Source: JAMLIN01 sp041676645 (GTDB taxonomy: Bacteria; Pseudomonadota; Gammaproteobacteria; Burkholderiales; Burkholderiaceae_E). From it: DNA of 15,034 bases. The notes below the pieces were generated by a model that saw only the letters and a list, made by a program, of their open reading frames with translations, was not told where the DNA came from and did not search any database. The position numbers were made by a program, and so were the translations under genes. Each line of letters opens with the position of its first letter. Position 1 is the stretch's first letter. The stretch lies in NCBI GenBank assembly GCA_041676645.1, contig JBAYRO010000080.1, positions 1 to 15,034 of the forward strand. Direction: 5' to 3'. Below are positions 1-6,106 of the stretch, one piece after another.

Positions 1-20
1 CCGGATGGGCGTCGCCAGAA

Positions 21-38
21 TCTAGACAATAGTCTAGA
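21..38. promoter_or_regulatory. Perfect inverted repeat, putative operator of the phd-PIN toxin operon
   Basis: TCTAGAC (21-27) and GTCTAGA (32-38) are perfect reverse complements separated by AATA. The right arm lies inside a second small palindrome, AGTCTAGACT (31-40). The repeat ends 20 nt before the antitoxin ATG, where a self-regulating TA operator is expected. Phd-family antitoxins bind such palindromes cooperatively with their toxin. Binding here is inferred from position and symmetry only. The promoter cannot be placed because the window begins 20 nt upstream. Confidence 0.6.
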
Positions 39-58
39 CTCCCGGGGCGCTCGCATTC

Positions 59-367
59 ATGTCCGCAAGCAAGACAATCAGCGTCGGTCAGCTTCGGCAG
101 AACCCCACGCAGATGATTCGCGAGGTACGCGCCGGCGCAAGGTATGTACTGACCGATCGGGGTGTGCCGGTGGCCGATATCGCCCCCCATCGGGAACGTC
201 GAGGCGTGCCTTCCGAGCAGGCCGCCGAAGAGCTGCGCAGGATCAGCGAGCAGTTCGGACCGGATCCGGACTGGCTGAAGCTGATCGAGGAAGGTCGCGA
301 TGCCGATCTGCTGGAAGATCCCTATCAACGCGCCGCGGAGCCCGACAGCCCGCGAGACGGGAAATGA
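59..367 (+). CDS. Phd/YefM-family antitoxin (type II TA)
   Basis: The 102-residue protein starts with the N-terminal pattern of the Phd/YefM (prevent-host-death) fold: a 'SVGQLRQNPTQMIREVRAG' segment (residues 8-26), then 'YVLTDRGVPVADIAP' (29-43), matching the usual beta-hairpin that asks for a residue to be 'put in the active state of the protein'. The C-terminal half is acidic and probably unfolded until it wraps the toxin. It would neutralise the PIN toxin encoded next and, as a dimer, repress the operon through the palindrome at 21-38. No strong Shine-Dalgarno precedes the ATG (only a GGGGCG-like run). The reading frame overlaps the toxin start by 4 nt (ATGA), so the two are translationally coupled. 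Pairing of a Phd-type antitoxin with a PIN toxin is a known mixed arrangement. Confidence 0.88.
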   Translation: MSASKTISVGQLRQNPTQMIREVRAGARYVLTDRGVPVADIAPHRERRGVPSEQAAEELRRISEQFGPDPDWLKLIEEGRDADLLEDPYQRAAEPDSPRDGK

Positions 368-711
368 GGGTACTGCTCGACACCAATCTGCTTATCGACG
401 GCCGACTCGACCATCCGGGTCACGAGGCCTTTGTTTCCTCCCTGACCTACGCTGAACTGGAAAACGGCGTCGTGGTCACCTGCGACCCGCAGCAACGCTT
501 CTTCGGTACGGGCCTGCCGTTCGACGACGACGCGGCAGAGGCCTACGGAACCATCGTGCAACTGGTCATCGCACAGGGGCGCACGCCACGTCGGCGCATC
601 GCCGACCTGATGATCGCTGCCATCGCCCTGGCCAACGGCGCCGGGATCATCACACGCAATGCCGGCGACTTTGCCGGCCTGGAACGTCTCGTGAGGATCA
701 TTCCGGCCTGA
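364..711 (+). CDS. PIN-domain toxin, VapC-like ribonuclease
   Basis: The 115-residue protein is the usual length of a single PIN domain. The acidic residues that bind Mg/Mn in PIN nucleases can be picked out: Asp6 in 'LLDTNLLID', Glu31 in 'YAELENG', Asp81 in 'ADLMIAA', and Asp102 in 'RNAGDF'. VapC-type PIN toxins cleave tRNA or rRNA and stop translation; the exact target here cannot be read from sequence. The start codon lies inside the antitoxin stop (ATGA at 364-367), the arrangement that keeps toxin yield below antitoxin yield. All motif residues are present, so the toxin looks active. Gene naming as vapC is by domain only, because the partner is Phd-type rather than the AbrB-type VapB. 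Confidence 0.9.
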   Translation: MRVLLDTNLLIDGRLDHPGHEAFVSSLTYAELENGVVVTCDPQQRFFGTGLPFDDDAAEAYGTIVQLVIAQGRTPRRRIADLMIAAIALANGAGIITRNAGDFAGLERLVRIIPA

Positions 712-719
712 ATCGGATC

Positions 720-757
720 GGCCACCGGGATCCCAGCGGCAACGCCCGGTGGATTGG
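720..757 (+). terminator. Stem-loop downstream of the PIN toxin gene
   Basis: CCACCGGG (722-729) pairs perfectly with CCCGGTGG (745-752) around a 15-nt loop, starting 11 nt after the toxin stop codon. No U-tract follows, so it is not a canonical intrinsic terminator. It could stabilise the mRNA end or act with Rho. The rest of the 712-889 gap holds the higB control region. Confidence 0.35.
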
Positions 758-845
758 CCACCGTTCGGCTTTTCCCATCGATATGGCGAACGGGCAACGT
801 TCGGGAATCGATCTCATCGGAGGCAGATGGTGTTGATGGATGGAA

Positions 846-883
846 TAGTAACGCTTTGCGATACTAACTTTTTGCGTTAGTAT
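846..883 (+). promoter_or_regulatory. higBA promoter and operator (three related half-sites)
   Basis: Three copies of a 9-nt element occur: TAGTAACGC (846-854, inverted), GCGATACTA (858-866) and GCGTTAGTA (874-882). The first two form an inverted repeat with one mismatch around TTT. ATACTAAC (861-868) and GTTAGTAT (876-883) form a perfect 8-bp inverted repeat around TTTTTGC. A sigma70-like promoter fits inside: TTGCGA (856-861), 16-nt spacer, TAGTAT (878-883). HigA of this family represses its own operon by binding such palindromes. Overlap of repeats and promoter is seen; binding is inferred. Confidence 0.6.
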
Positions 884-889
884 TTCGTC

Positions 890-1171
890 ATGGCAATCCA
901 GTCCTTCGCGGACACCGACACACAGACCCTGTTCCAGCAGCGGCGCGTTCGCCGCTTCGTGAACATCGAGGCTGTCGCCCTGCGAAAACTGCGACTGCTG
1001 CACGCAGCCCACAATCTGAACGACCTCCGCATCCCCCCCGGCAACCGCCTGGAGGCCTTGTCCGGAAACAGGAAGGGCCAGCACAGCATCCGGATCAACG
1101 ACCAGTGGCGCGTGTGCTTCGTGTGGTCACCAGAAGGTCCGAGGAATGTCGAGATCGTTGACTATCACTGA
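890..1171 (+). CDS. higB: HigB-family toxin (type II TA, mRNA interferase)
   Basis: The 93-residue protein matches the short HigB/plasmid killer type of the RelE/ParE superfamily. It has the opening 'IQSFADTDTQTLF' (residues 3-15), the central 'LEALSGNRKGQHSIRIND' block (54-71), the strand 'QWRVCFVW' (72-79) and the closing 'VEIVDYH' with terminal His93. HigB cuts mRNA on the ribosome. The gene precedes its antitoxin, the reversed order typical of higBA. No Shine-Dalgarno is visible before ATG 890 (upstream bases TATTTCGTC), and the candidate -10 box ends only 6 nt before the ATG, so the transcript may be leaderless. Family N-termini agree with this start. All landmarks are intact and the toxin is probably active. 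Confidence 0.9.
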   Translation: MAIQSFADTDTQTLFQQRRVRRFVNIEAVALRKLRLLHAAHNLNDLRIPPGNRLEALSGNRKGQHSIRINDQWRVCFVWSPEGPRNVEIVDYH

Positions 1172-1212
1172 CGCGCAAGCGCCGTCATTGGACAAGACAC
1201 AGGAGTACGGAC

Positions 1213-1515
1213 ATGAATAAAACCCTTTCCCTCCCGACGCCGGGCGAAATTCTCGTCACGGAGTTTCTCGAGCCGATGGGCATCACCCAGTACCGGCTGG
1301 CCCAGGCCATTCATGTGCCGCAGACTCGTATCGCCGCCATCGTCAAGAGCGGACGCGCCATCACTGCCGATACGGCCCTGCGCCTTTCTCGCTACTTCGG
1401 CACATCGGTCGAGTTCTGGCTCAACCTTCAAAGCCAGTACGACGCCGACATGACGCGCCGTGCCATCGGCAAGGAGCTGGAGTCCATCAAACCCCTGGAA
1501 TCTGCGCGCGCCTGA
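1213..1515 (+). CDS. higA: HigA-family antitoxin, XRE-type HTH regulator
   Basis: The 100-residue protein is the partner of the HigB-like toxin. A helix-turn-helix of the XRE/Cro type covers about residues 24-47 ('ITQYRLAQAIHVPQTRIAAI'), followed by 'GRAITADTALRLSRYFGTSVEFWLNLQ' landmarks typical of HigA. The opening 'PTPGEILVTEFLEPMG' is also diagnostic of the family. It binds and inactivates HigB and represses the operon, most likely at the repeats at 846-883. The gene begins 41 nt after the toxin stop and has its own good Shine-Dalgarno, AGGAG at 1201-1205, 7 nt before the ATG. Antitoxin translation is therefore likely stronger than that of the toxin, which has no clear site. Confidence 0.93.
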   Translation: MNKTLSLPTPGEILVTEFLEPMGITQYRLAQAIHVPQTRIAAIVKSGRAITADTALRLSRYFGTSVEFWLNLQSQYDADMTRRAIGKELESIKPLESARA

Positions 1516-1547
1516 GCATACTGCCTTGGGCCTGAAACTGGAGAACT

Positions 1548-1564
1548 GGGTGGCATAGCCACCC
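1548..1564. terminator. Hairpin between convergent higA and parE-like gene
   Basis: GGGTGGC (1548-1554) and GCCACCC (1558-1564) form a perfect 7-bp stem with a 3-nt loop between two genes that end toward each other (1515 on +, 1616 on -). No clear T-run lies on either side, so this is at best a weak bidirectional terminator. Confidence 0.4.
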
Positions 1565-1615
1565 GCGCCGCGCCGGCAAGCGCGCGCCAAGGCCTCGGGC
1601 GGTCCATACGGCGAA

Positions 1616-1948
1616 TCACTGGGCAAACAATCTCTTGAGCAGGTGCGTCCTGAAATCACGTCTCGTTGCAATGAACATGTGAACGAGAACCAGGGTTTCA
1701 TCGAACTCGTAGATCACCCTTGTCTGCCTGACCAGCACACATCTGATGTCGACGATGCCGATCCCCTTCAACTCATCGATATAGCTTCCGATCCGCGGAT
1801 CTGCCTGGATGAGCCTGAACGAATTCCTGTACTGCGCATTGACTTCGCTCCAGACGGATTCACCGAATTCCTTCCTGACGTACTTCCTGATGTCCCTGAA
1901 CTCCTCCTTCGCGCTGTCGAGAATGATGATGCGTCGAGGCACGATCAA
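1616..1948 (-). CDS. ParE/RelE-family toxin
   Basis: The 110-residue protein has the ParE-type layout: an opening strand 'RRIIILDSAKEEFRDI' (residues 5-20), helices to 'EVNAQYRNSFRLIQADPRIGS' (35-55), and C-terminal strands 'DIRCVLVRQTRVIYEF' (67-82) and 'LVLVHMFIATRRDF' (86-99). ParE members inhibit gyrase while RelE members cut mRNA; sequence alone does not decide here. No ATG start is available: the codon just upstream in frame is TGA, so translation begins at TTG 1948 (overlapping the antitoxin stop as TTGA) or GTG 1942. A weak start coupled to the antitoxin frame fits toxin dosage control. The base composition is visibly less GC-rich than the metabolic block that follows. Confidence 0.83.
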   Translation of the reverse strand: MIVPRRIIILDSAKEEFRDIRKYVRKEFGESVWSEVNAQYRNSFRLIQADPRIGSYIDELKGIGIVDIRCVLVRQTRVIYEFDETLVLVHMFIATRRDFRTHLLKRLFAQ

Positions 1949-2205
1949 TCATCCATCTCGTCAAGAAAGATTTCCGCGTCGCTGAACCTGCCTTCGGCGA
2001 ACTCCTTCTTTCCCAGAGCCAGCAACTTGAGCAGCGCCATGGTTTCCTGCTGCTTCTCATACTCCCGGATATCCATCACCACCATCTTCGCTTCACCGTT
2101 CTGCGTGATGATCACGGGGTCGGGATTCGTGGCGAACTCCTTGACCATGTCCGCCGCGTTCGACTTCAAGTAGGTAATGGGTCTGATCTGTTCGGCGAGG
2201 GACAT
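1945..2205 (-). CDS. Phd/YefM-family antitoxin, partner of the ParE-like toxin
   Basis: I place the start at ATG 2205, giving 86 residues; the longer in-frame extension to 2394 is Gly/Pro-rich and unlike a protein. An excellent Shine-Dalgarno (AAGGAG, 6 nt before this ATG) supports the choice. The protein has Phd/YefM landmarks: 'ITYLKSNAADMVKEF' (about residues 10-24), 'PVIITQNGEAKMVVMDI' (30-46) and 'REYEKQQETMALLKLL' (47-62), with a C-terminal toxin-binding tail 'FAEGRFSDAEIFLDEMDD'. It should neutralise the downstream toxin and repress the promoter at 2235-2263. Its stop overlaps the toxin TTG start by 3 nt. Phd/YefM with ParE is a common pairing. Confidence 0.9.
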   Translation of the reverse strand: MSLAEQIRPITYLKSNAADMVKEFATNPDPVIITQNGEAKMVVMDIREYEKQQETMALLKLLALGKKEFAEGRFSDAEIFLDEMDD

Positions 2206-2227
2206 GGATGACTCCTTCATCATGATT

Positions 2228-2263
2228 ACCGGACAGAATACCGGCCGAATTCCACTCTGCCAA
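2228..2263 (-). promoter_or_regulatory. Promoter and repeat operator of the YefM-like/ParE-like operon
   Basis: Read on the minus strand, TTGGCA (2263-2258) and TATTCT (2240-2235) are separated by exactly 17 nt, a good sigma70 promoter 30 nt ahead of the antitoxin ATG. The motif CCGGTA occurs twice in direct orientation around the -10 box (plus-strand TACCGG at about 2227-2232 and 2239-2244), which could be operator half-sites for autorepression. The remaining gap 2264-2420 shows nothing else I can support. Confidence 0.55.
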
Positions 2264-2420
2264 GCCAGATTATCCCCGCCACCTGCCGATCCTGCGCCAG
2301 GCCTTCCGCCATCGGGGTTCCCAGTAATCAGGGGCCGCATTGGGGCGATCAAGCGAAGATGATGTCCGGTCGGTACGCCGCAGAAGCCCGGCACGGATAT
2401 CTCCCGGGTACGGGCCGGTT

Positions 2421-3224
2421 TCAGTCCTGCGCCCAGCTGCCCCCCTCGAACGCGGTGCGCCCGAACGCCATGCCGCCGTCCACCGTGACGGTGGCGCCCA
2501 CGACATAGTCGCCGGCGCGCGAGGCGAGATAGATGGCGGCCCCGGCCATGTCCTCGTCGCTGCCGACGCGACCCGCCGGGACCCGGCGGGCGACGTTCTC
2601 GGCGTCGTCGCGCGCCGCCTTGTTCATGTTCGAGGCGAAGGGCCCGGGCGCGATCGCGCTCACCACGATGTGCTCGCGGATCAGGCGCGCCGCCATGCGC
2701 CGGGTCAAGTGGATCAGCCCGGCCTTGCTCGCCGCGTACGGATAGGTCTCGAGCGGATTGACGAAGATGCCGTCGATCGACGCGATGTTGATGACCTTGG
2801 CCGGCCGCTCGGCGCTGGCCGACTTGCGCAGGGCCGCGGCGAGCGCCTTCGTCAGGAAGAAGGGCGCCTTCATGTTGAGGTCGACCACCTTGTCCCAGCC
2901 CGATTCGGGGAAGTCGTCGAATTCGGCCGCCCAGGCGGCGCCGGCATTGTTGACGAGGATGTCGAGCCGGGACTCGTGCTGCAGGTAGGCGTCCGCCAGC
3001 GCCTGCGCGCCGGCCACCGTCGACACGTCCGCGGGCAGCGCGATGCAGCGTCCGCCGCCGGCCGACATCTCGCGGGCCGCTGCCTCGCAGGCCTCAGCCT
3101 TGCGCGCCGAGATGTACACGGTCGCCCCCTGGGCGATGAAGCCGCTGGCGATCATCCGGCCGATGCCGCGCGAGCCGCCGGTGACCAGGGCCACCCGGCC
3201 TTCGAGGGAAAAGAGGTTCTTCAT
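2421..3224 (-). CDS. SDR-family NAD(P)-dependent oxidoreductase (RhlG/FabG-like)
   Basis: The 267-residue classical short-chain dehydrogenase carries all the family landmarks: cofactor loop TGGSRGIG (residues 15-22), the acidic 'LPADV' region (63-67), NNAG (92-95), catalytic Asn117, Ser149, Tyr163 and Lys167 (YAASK), the PG turn (193-194) and the closing VDGG (248-251). 'SAR' after the second strand (39-41) suggests NADPH preference. The overall pattern, including 'SIDGIFVNPLETYPYAASK' spacing, resembles RhlG-type and 3-oxoacyl-ACP-reductase-like SDRs, but the substrate cannot be fixed. The start has GGAG 8-9 nt upstream. The gene diverges from serC across a 204-nt gap and there is no obvious pathway link to serine synthesis. 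Confidence 0.9.
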   Translation of the reverse strand: MKNLFSLEGRVALVTGGSRGIGRMIASGFIAQGATVYISARKAEACEAAAREMSAGGGRCIALPADVSTVAGAQALADAYLQHESRLDILVNNAGAAWAAEFDDFPESGWDKVVDLNMKAPFFLTKALAAALRKSASAERPAKVINIASIDGIFVNPLETYPYAASKAGLIHLTRRMAARLIREHIVVSAIAPGPFASNMNKAARDDAENVARRVPAGRVGSDEDMAGAAIYLASRAGDYVVGATVTVDGGMAFGRTAFEGGSWAQD

Positions 3225-3362
3225 CGTCTGTCTCCATGGAAAACGGAATCGTACCGCCCGGTGCGGCGCGGGGCCGGCGGCGCCGACGCTACCCGGATTA
3301 TCGGGAATATCGCCGACCGGCGGGACCGATCCGCACTGGACCAGATCGGCAAGACCCTGACG

Positions 3363-3390
3363 CCGACTCGCGAATCCGAGCCGCTACAAT
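3363..3390 (+). promoter_or_regulatory. Putative sigma70 promoter of serC-serA
   Basis: TACAAT (3385-3390) is a near-consensus -10 box, with a weak -35 CCGACT (3363-3368) at 16-nt spacing. Transcription would start near 3397, giving a leader of about 32 nt before serC, too short for a riboswitch. The box is in the 3225-3428 gap between the divergent SDR gene and serC; no promoter for the SDR gene stood out there. Confidence 0.5.
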
Positions 3391-3428
3391 GCTGGTCTTC
3401 CCCGTTCCCGACACAAGGAATCTGCGCC

Positions 3429-4511
3429 ATGCGCGACACGTTCAATTTCAGCGCCGGCCCCGCCGTGCTGCCCGAAGAGGTCCTGCGGCAGGCGGCCGAC
3501 GAGATGCTCGACTGGCATGGATCGCGGCAATCGGTGATGGAGATGAGCCATCGCGGCAAGGACTACATGAGCATCCATGCCCAGGCCGAGGCCGACCTGC
3601 GCGAACTGCTCGGCATCCCGGCCGGGTACAAGGTGCTGTTCCTGCAGGGCGGCGCGACCTCCCAGTTCGCGATGGTCCCGCTCAACCTGCTGCGTGGACG
3701 CGAATCGATCGACTTCGTCCATACCGGGCAGTGGTCGGCCAAGGCGATCAAGGAAGCGAAACTCCTGGCGTCGGCCAGCATCGCCGCTTCGGCCGAGGAC
3801 CGCAAGTTCAGCTACGTGCCGCCGCAATCCGACTGGAAGCTCGACCCGCAGGCCGCCTACGTCCACATCTGCGCCAACGAGACCATCGGCGGCGTCGAGT
3901 TCGACTGGGTGCCCGACACCGGCGATGTTCCGCTGGTCGCCGACGTATCGTCGAACTTCCTCTCGCGGCCGATCGACGTCGCGCGCCATGGCCTGATCTA
4001 CGGTGGCGCCCAAAAGAACATCGGACCGGCCGGGCTGGCCATCGTGATCGTGCGCGAGGATCTCATCGGCCAGGCCCGCCCCGGCACGCCCACGATGCTC
4101 GACTACAAGGCGCACGCCGACGCCGACTCGATGCTCAACACGCCGCCGACCTTCGCGATCTACATCGCCGGGCTGGTATTCCAGTGGCTCAAGCGCCAGG
4201 GTGGGGTCGCCGGCATCGAACGGCGCAACATCGAGAAATCGCAACTGCTCTACCAGCTGCTCGACTCGAGCGGCTTCTACAGCAATCCGGTGGATCCGGC
4301 ATCGCGCTCGCGCATGAACGTGCCCTTCACCCTGCCCGACCCGGCGCTCGACGAGCCCTTCCTGGCCGGCGCCAAGGCCGCGGGCATGGTCCAGCTCAAG
4401 GGGCATCGCTCGGTGGGCGGAATGCGCGCCTCGATCTACAACGCGATGCCGATCGAGGGCGTGCAGCGACTCGTCGAATACATGCGCGAATTCGAACGCA
4501 AGCACGGCTGA
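3429..4511 (+). CDS. serC: Phosphoserine aminotransferase
   Basis: The 360-residue protein matches SerC along its whole length. This PLP enzyme converts 3-phosphohydroxypyruvate and glutamate to O-phosphoserine and 2-oxoglutarate, and the related step in vitamin B6 synthesis. Landmarks are 'FNFSAGPAVLP' (residues 5-15), 'MSHRGKDY' (39-46), 'LFLQGGATSQFAMVPLNLL' (70-88), the PLP lysine Lys196 in 'YGGAQKNIGPAG', and the phosphate-binding end 'HRSVGGMRASIYNA' (326-339). I start at ATG 3429, with AAGGA upstream, because the family begins here; the in-frame extension back to 2340 runs antisense through the SDR gene and is not coding. The next gene, serA, follows after 10 nt, so the first two serine-pathway enzymes are co-transcribed. 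Confidence 0.97.
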   Translation: MRDTFNFSAGPAVLPEEVLRQAADEMLDWHGSRQSVMEMSHRGKDYMSIHAQAEADLRELLGIPAGYKVLFLQGGATSQFAMVPLNLLRGRESIDFVHTGQWSAKAIKEAKLLASASIAASAEDRKFSYVPPQSDWKLDPQAAYVHICANETIGGVEFDWVPDTGDVPLVADVSSNFLSRPIDVARHGLIYGGAQKNIGPAGLAIVIVREDLIGQARPGTPTMLDYKAHADADSMLNTPPTFAIYIAGLVFQWLKRQGGVAGIERRNIEKSQLLYQLLDSSGFYSNPVDPASRSRMNVPFTLPDPALDEPFLAGAKAAGMVQLKGHRSVGGMRASIYNAMPIEGVQRLVEYMREFERKHG

Positions 4512-4521
4512 AGGAAGACAC

Positions 4522-5703
4522 ATGATGCGCGCCTACCGGGTGCTGGTCCTCAACCAGATCTCGCCCTTCGGCCTCGAGCGTCTGCCATCGGACGCCTATC
4601 AGGTCGGCAAGGACATCGACGAGCCCGATGCGATCCTCGTGCGCTCGGCCGACATGCATTCGATCGCGATCCCCGACAGCGTGCTCGCGATCGGCCGGGC
4701 CGGCGCCGGCACCAACAACATCCCGGTCGGCAGCCTGAGCCGGCGCGGCGTGCCGGTGTTCAATGCGCCCGGCGCCAACGCCAATGCGGTCAAGGAGCTC
4801 GTCATCGCCGCCATGCTGATGGCGAGCCGCAACCTGCCCGAGGCGCTCGACTTCGTGCGCGGCCTCGATGCCGCCGACCCGGCCCTCGAGAAACGAGTAG
4901 AGGACGGCAAGAAGCGCTTTTCCGGCTACGAGCTCACCGGCCGCACCCTCGGGGTGATCGGCCTGGGCCGGATCGGCGCGCTGGTCGCCCAGGCGGCCAT
5001 CGAGCTCGGCATGGACGTCATCGGCTACGACCCGGAGATCACCGTCGACGCCGCCTGGAGCCTGTCCTCGCAGGTGCGCCGGGCGGGTTCGGTGGCCGAG
5101 CTGCTCAAGGCCGCCGAGTTCGTCTCGATCCATGTGCCGCTGCTCGAGGCCACCCGCAACCTCATCGATGCCCGCAGCATCGAGCTGATGCGCCGGGGCG
5201 CGGTGCTCATGAACTTCTCGCGCGAAGGCATCGTCGACGATGCCGCCGCGATCAGCGCGCTCGACAGCGGCCAGCTCGCGCGCTACGTCTGCGACTTCCC
5301 GAACCGGACGATCAACGGCCATCCGCGCACGGTCGCCCTGCCCCACCTGGGCGCATCGACCACCGAGGCCGAGGACAACTGCGCGAGCATGGTCGCCGAG
5401 CAGCTGCGCGACTATCTCGAGAACGGCAATGTCCGCAACTCGGTGAACTTCCCGCTCGCGGTGATGCCGCGCAGCAACTCATGGCGCCTGGGCATCGTCA
5501 ACGCCAATGTCCCCAACATGCTGGGCCAGATCTCGACCGCGATGGCCGATGCCGGACTCAACATCGACGAGATGCTGAACAAGTCGCGCGGCGACATCGC
5601 CTACACCATCGTCGATTCGAGCCAGCCGGTGCCGGACTCGGTGATCGCCCGGCTGCGGGCCATCGACGGAGTGCTGCGCGTACGCTACCTGCCGCTATCC
5701 TGA
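4522..5703 (+). CDS. serA: D-3-phosphoglycerate dehydrogenase with C-terminal ACT domain
   Basis: The 393-residue protein is a D-2-hydroxyacid dehydrogenase that oxidises 3-phosphoglycerate to 3-phosphohydroxypyruvate, the substrate of SerC. It shows an N-terminal substrate region with 'GRAGAGTNNIPV' (58-69), 'NAPGANANAVKELV' (81-94), the NAD-binding GLGRIG (147-152) with Asp170 ending the second strand, catalytic Arg234 ('NFSREGIVDD'), catalytic His275 ('PHLGAST'), and an ACT domain from about 322 to 393. It belongs to the short (about 390 aa) PGDH type. The usual catalytic Glu position ('DFPNE' or 'FPTEP' in relatives) reads 'CDFPNRT' here. AAGGA precedes the start; ATG 4525 is an equal alternative. 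The last 9 nt overlap the convergent thioesterase gene. Confidence 0.95.
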   Translation: MMRAYRVLVLNQISPFGLERLPSDAYQVGKDIDEPDAILVRSADMHSIAIPDSVLAIGRAGAGTNNIPVGSLSRRGVPVFNAPGANANAVKELVIAAMLMASRNLPEALDFVRGLDAADPALEKRVEDGKKRFSGYELTGRTLGVIGLGRIGALVAQAAIELGMDVIGYDPEITVDAAWSLSSQVRRAGSVAELLKAAEFVSIHVPLLEATRNLIDARSIELMRRGAVLMNFSREGIVDDAAAISALDSGQLARYVCDFPNRTINGHPRTVALPHLGASTTEAEDNCASMVAEQLRDYLENGNVRNSVNFPLAVMPRSNSWRLGIVNANVPNMLGQISTAMADAGLNIDEMLNKSRGDIAYTIVDSSQPVPDSVIARLRAIDGVLRVRYLPLS

Positions 5704-6102
5704 AGTCATCGGCACGAGCATGCCGGTCGACGTCGCCGTCGCGAGCAGGCGGCTGCCGTCGTCGGAGAACAGGCTCCCCTCCAGGAAGGCCACGCGCCGG
5801 CCGAGCCGGCGGATGCGGCCCTCGGCGAGCACCCGCCCCGGGCCGACCTGCTCCAGGAAGCTGACCTTGATCTCGAGGCTCGCCACGCTCGACTTGCGCC
5901 CGGTGTGATGGATGACCGCGTGCGCCATCGCCGAATCGAGCCAGGCGGTCACGAACCCGCCCTGCGCGATCCTGCCGCCCGAATGGCAGAAGCTCGGCAG
6001 CACATTGAAATAGAGGCGGGCGACGCCGGCTTCGGCATCGATCGAAGCGATCTCCATGCCGCCGAGCGCTTCGAGCAGGGGATCGTTCTCGTGTTTCTGC
6101 AT
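5695..6102 (-). CDS. PaaI-type hotdog-fold thioesterase
   Basis: Starting at ATG 6102 gives a 135-residue single hotdog domain, the standard size. The longer in-frame version to 6213 would run through the upstream GNAT gene. 'SGGRIAQGGFVTAWLDSAMAHAV' aligns with the PaaI family segment around the catalytic helix, with Gly48-Gly49 and Asp56 as likely active-site landmarks. 'SLEIKVSFLEQVGPGRVLAEGRI' and 'RRVAFLEGSLFSDDGSRLLATATST' are the later strands typical of acyl-CoA thioesterases. The substrate is unknown. The start is 4 nt after the GNAT stop, so the two form an operon and translation is probably coupled, as no Shine-Dalgarno is obvious. The 3' end overlaps serA by 9 nt on the opposite strand. 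Confidence 0.85.
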   Translation of the reverse strand: MQKHENDPLLEALGGMEIASIDAEAGVARLYFNVLPSFCHSGGRIAQGGFVTAWLDSAMAHAVIHHTGRKSSVASLEIKVSFLEQVGPGRVLAEGRIRRLGRRVAFLEGSLFSDDGSRLLATATSTGMLVPMTSG

Positions 6103-6106
6103 CGGT

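Noticed and set aside
1643..2173. 176-codon + strand frame over the YefM-ParE operon
   Set aside because: Antisense to a well-supported TA pair; no ribosome site and no recognisable domain.
1..2205. Integron cassette array explanation for the TA cluster
   Set aside because: I looked for attC-type GTTRRRY/RYYYAAC pairs between the modules and saw none; modules also lie in both orientations and no integrase is present.
3225..3428. Possible riboswitch or attenuator leader for serC
   Set aside because: With the -10 box at 3385-3390 the leader is only about 32 nt and shows no stable structure.
3236..4525. Long open frames overlapping serC in other frames (3236-4525 on +, 3384-4523 on -)
   Set aside because: Arg/Pro/Ala-rich or His/Gly/Val-rich translations with no family landmarks; they result from high GC at third positions of serC, which matches its family throughout.
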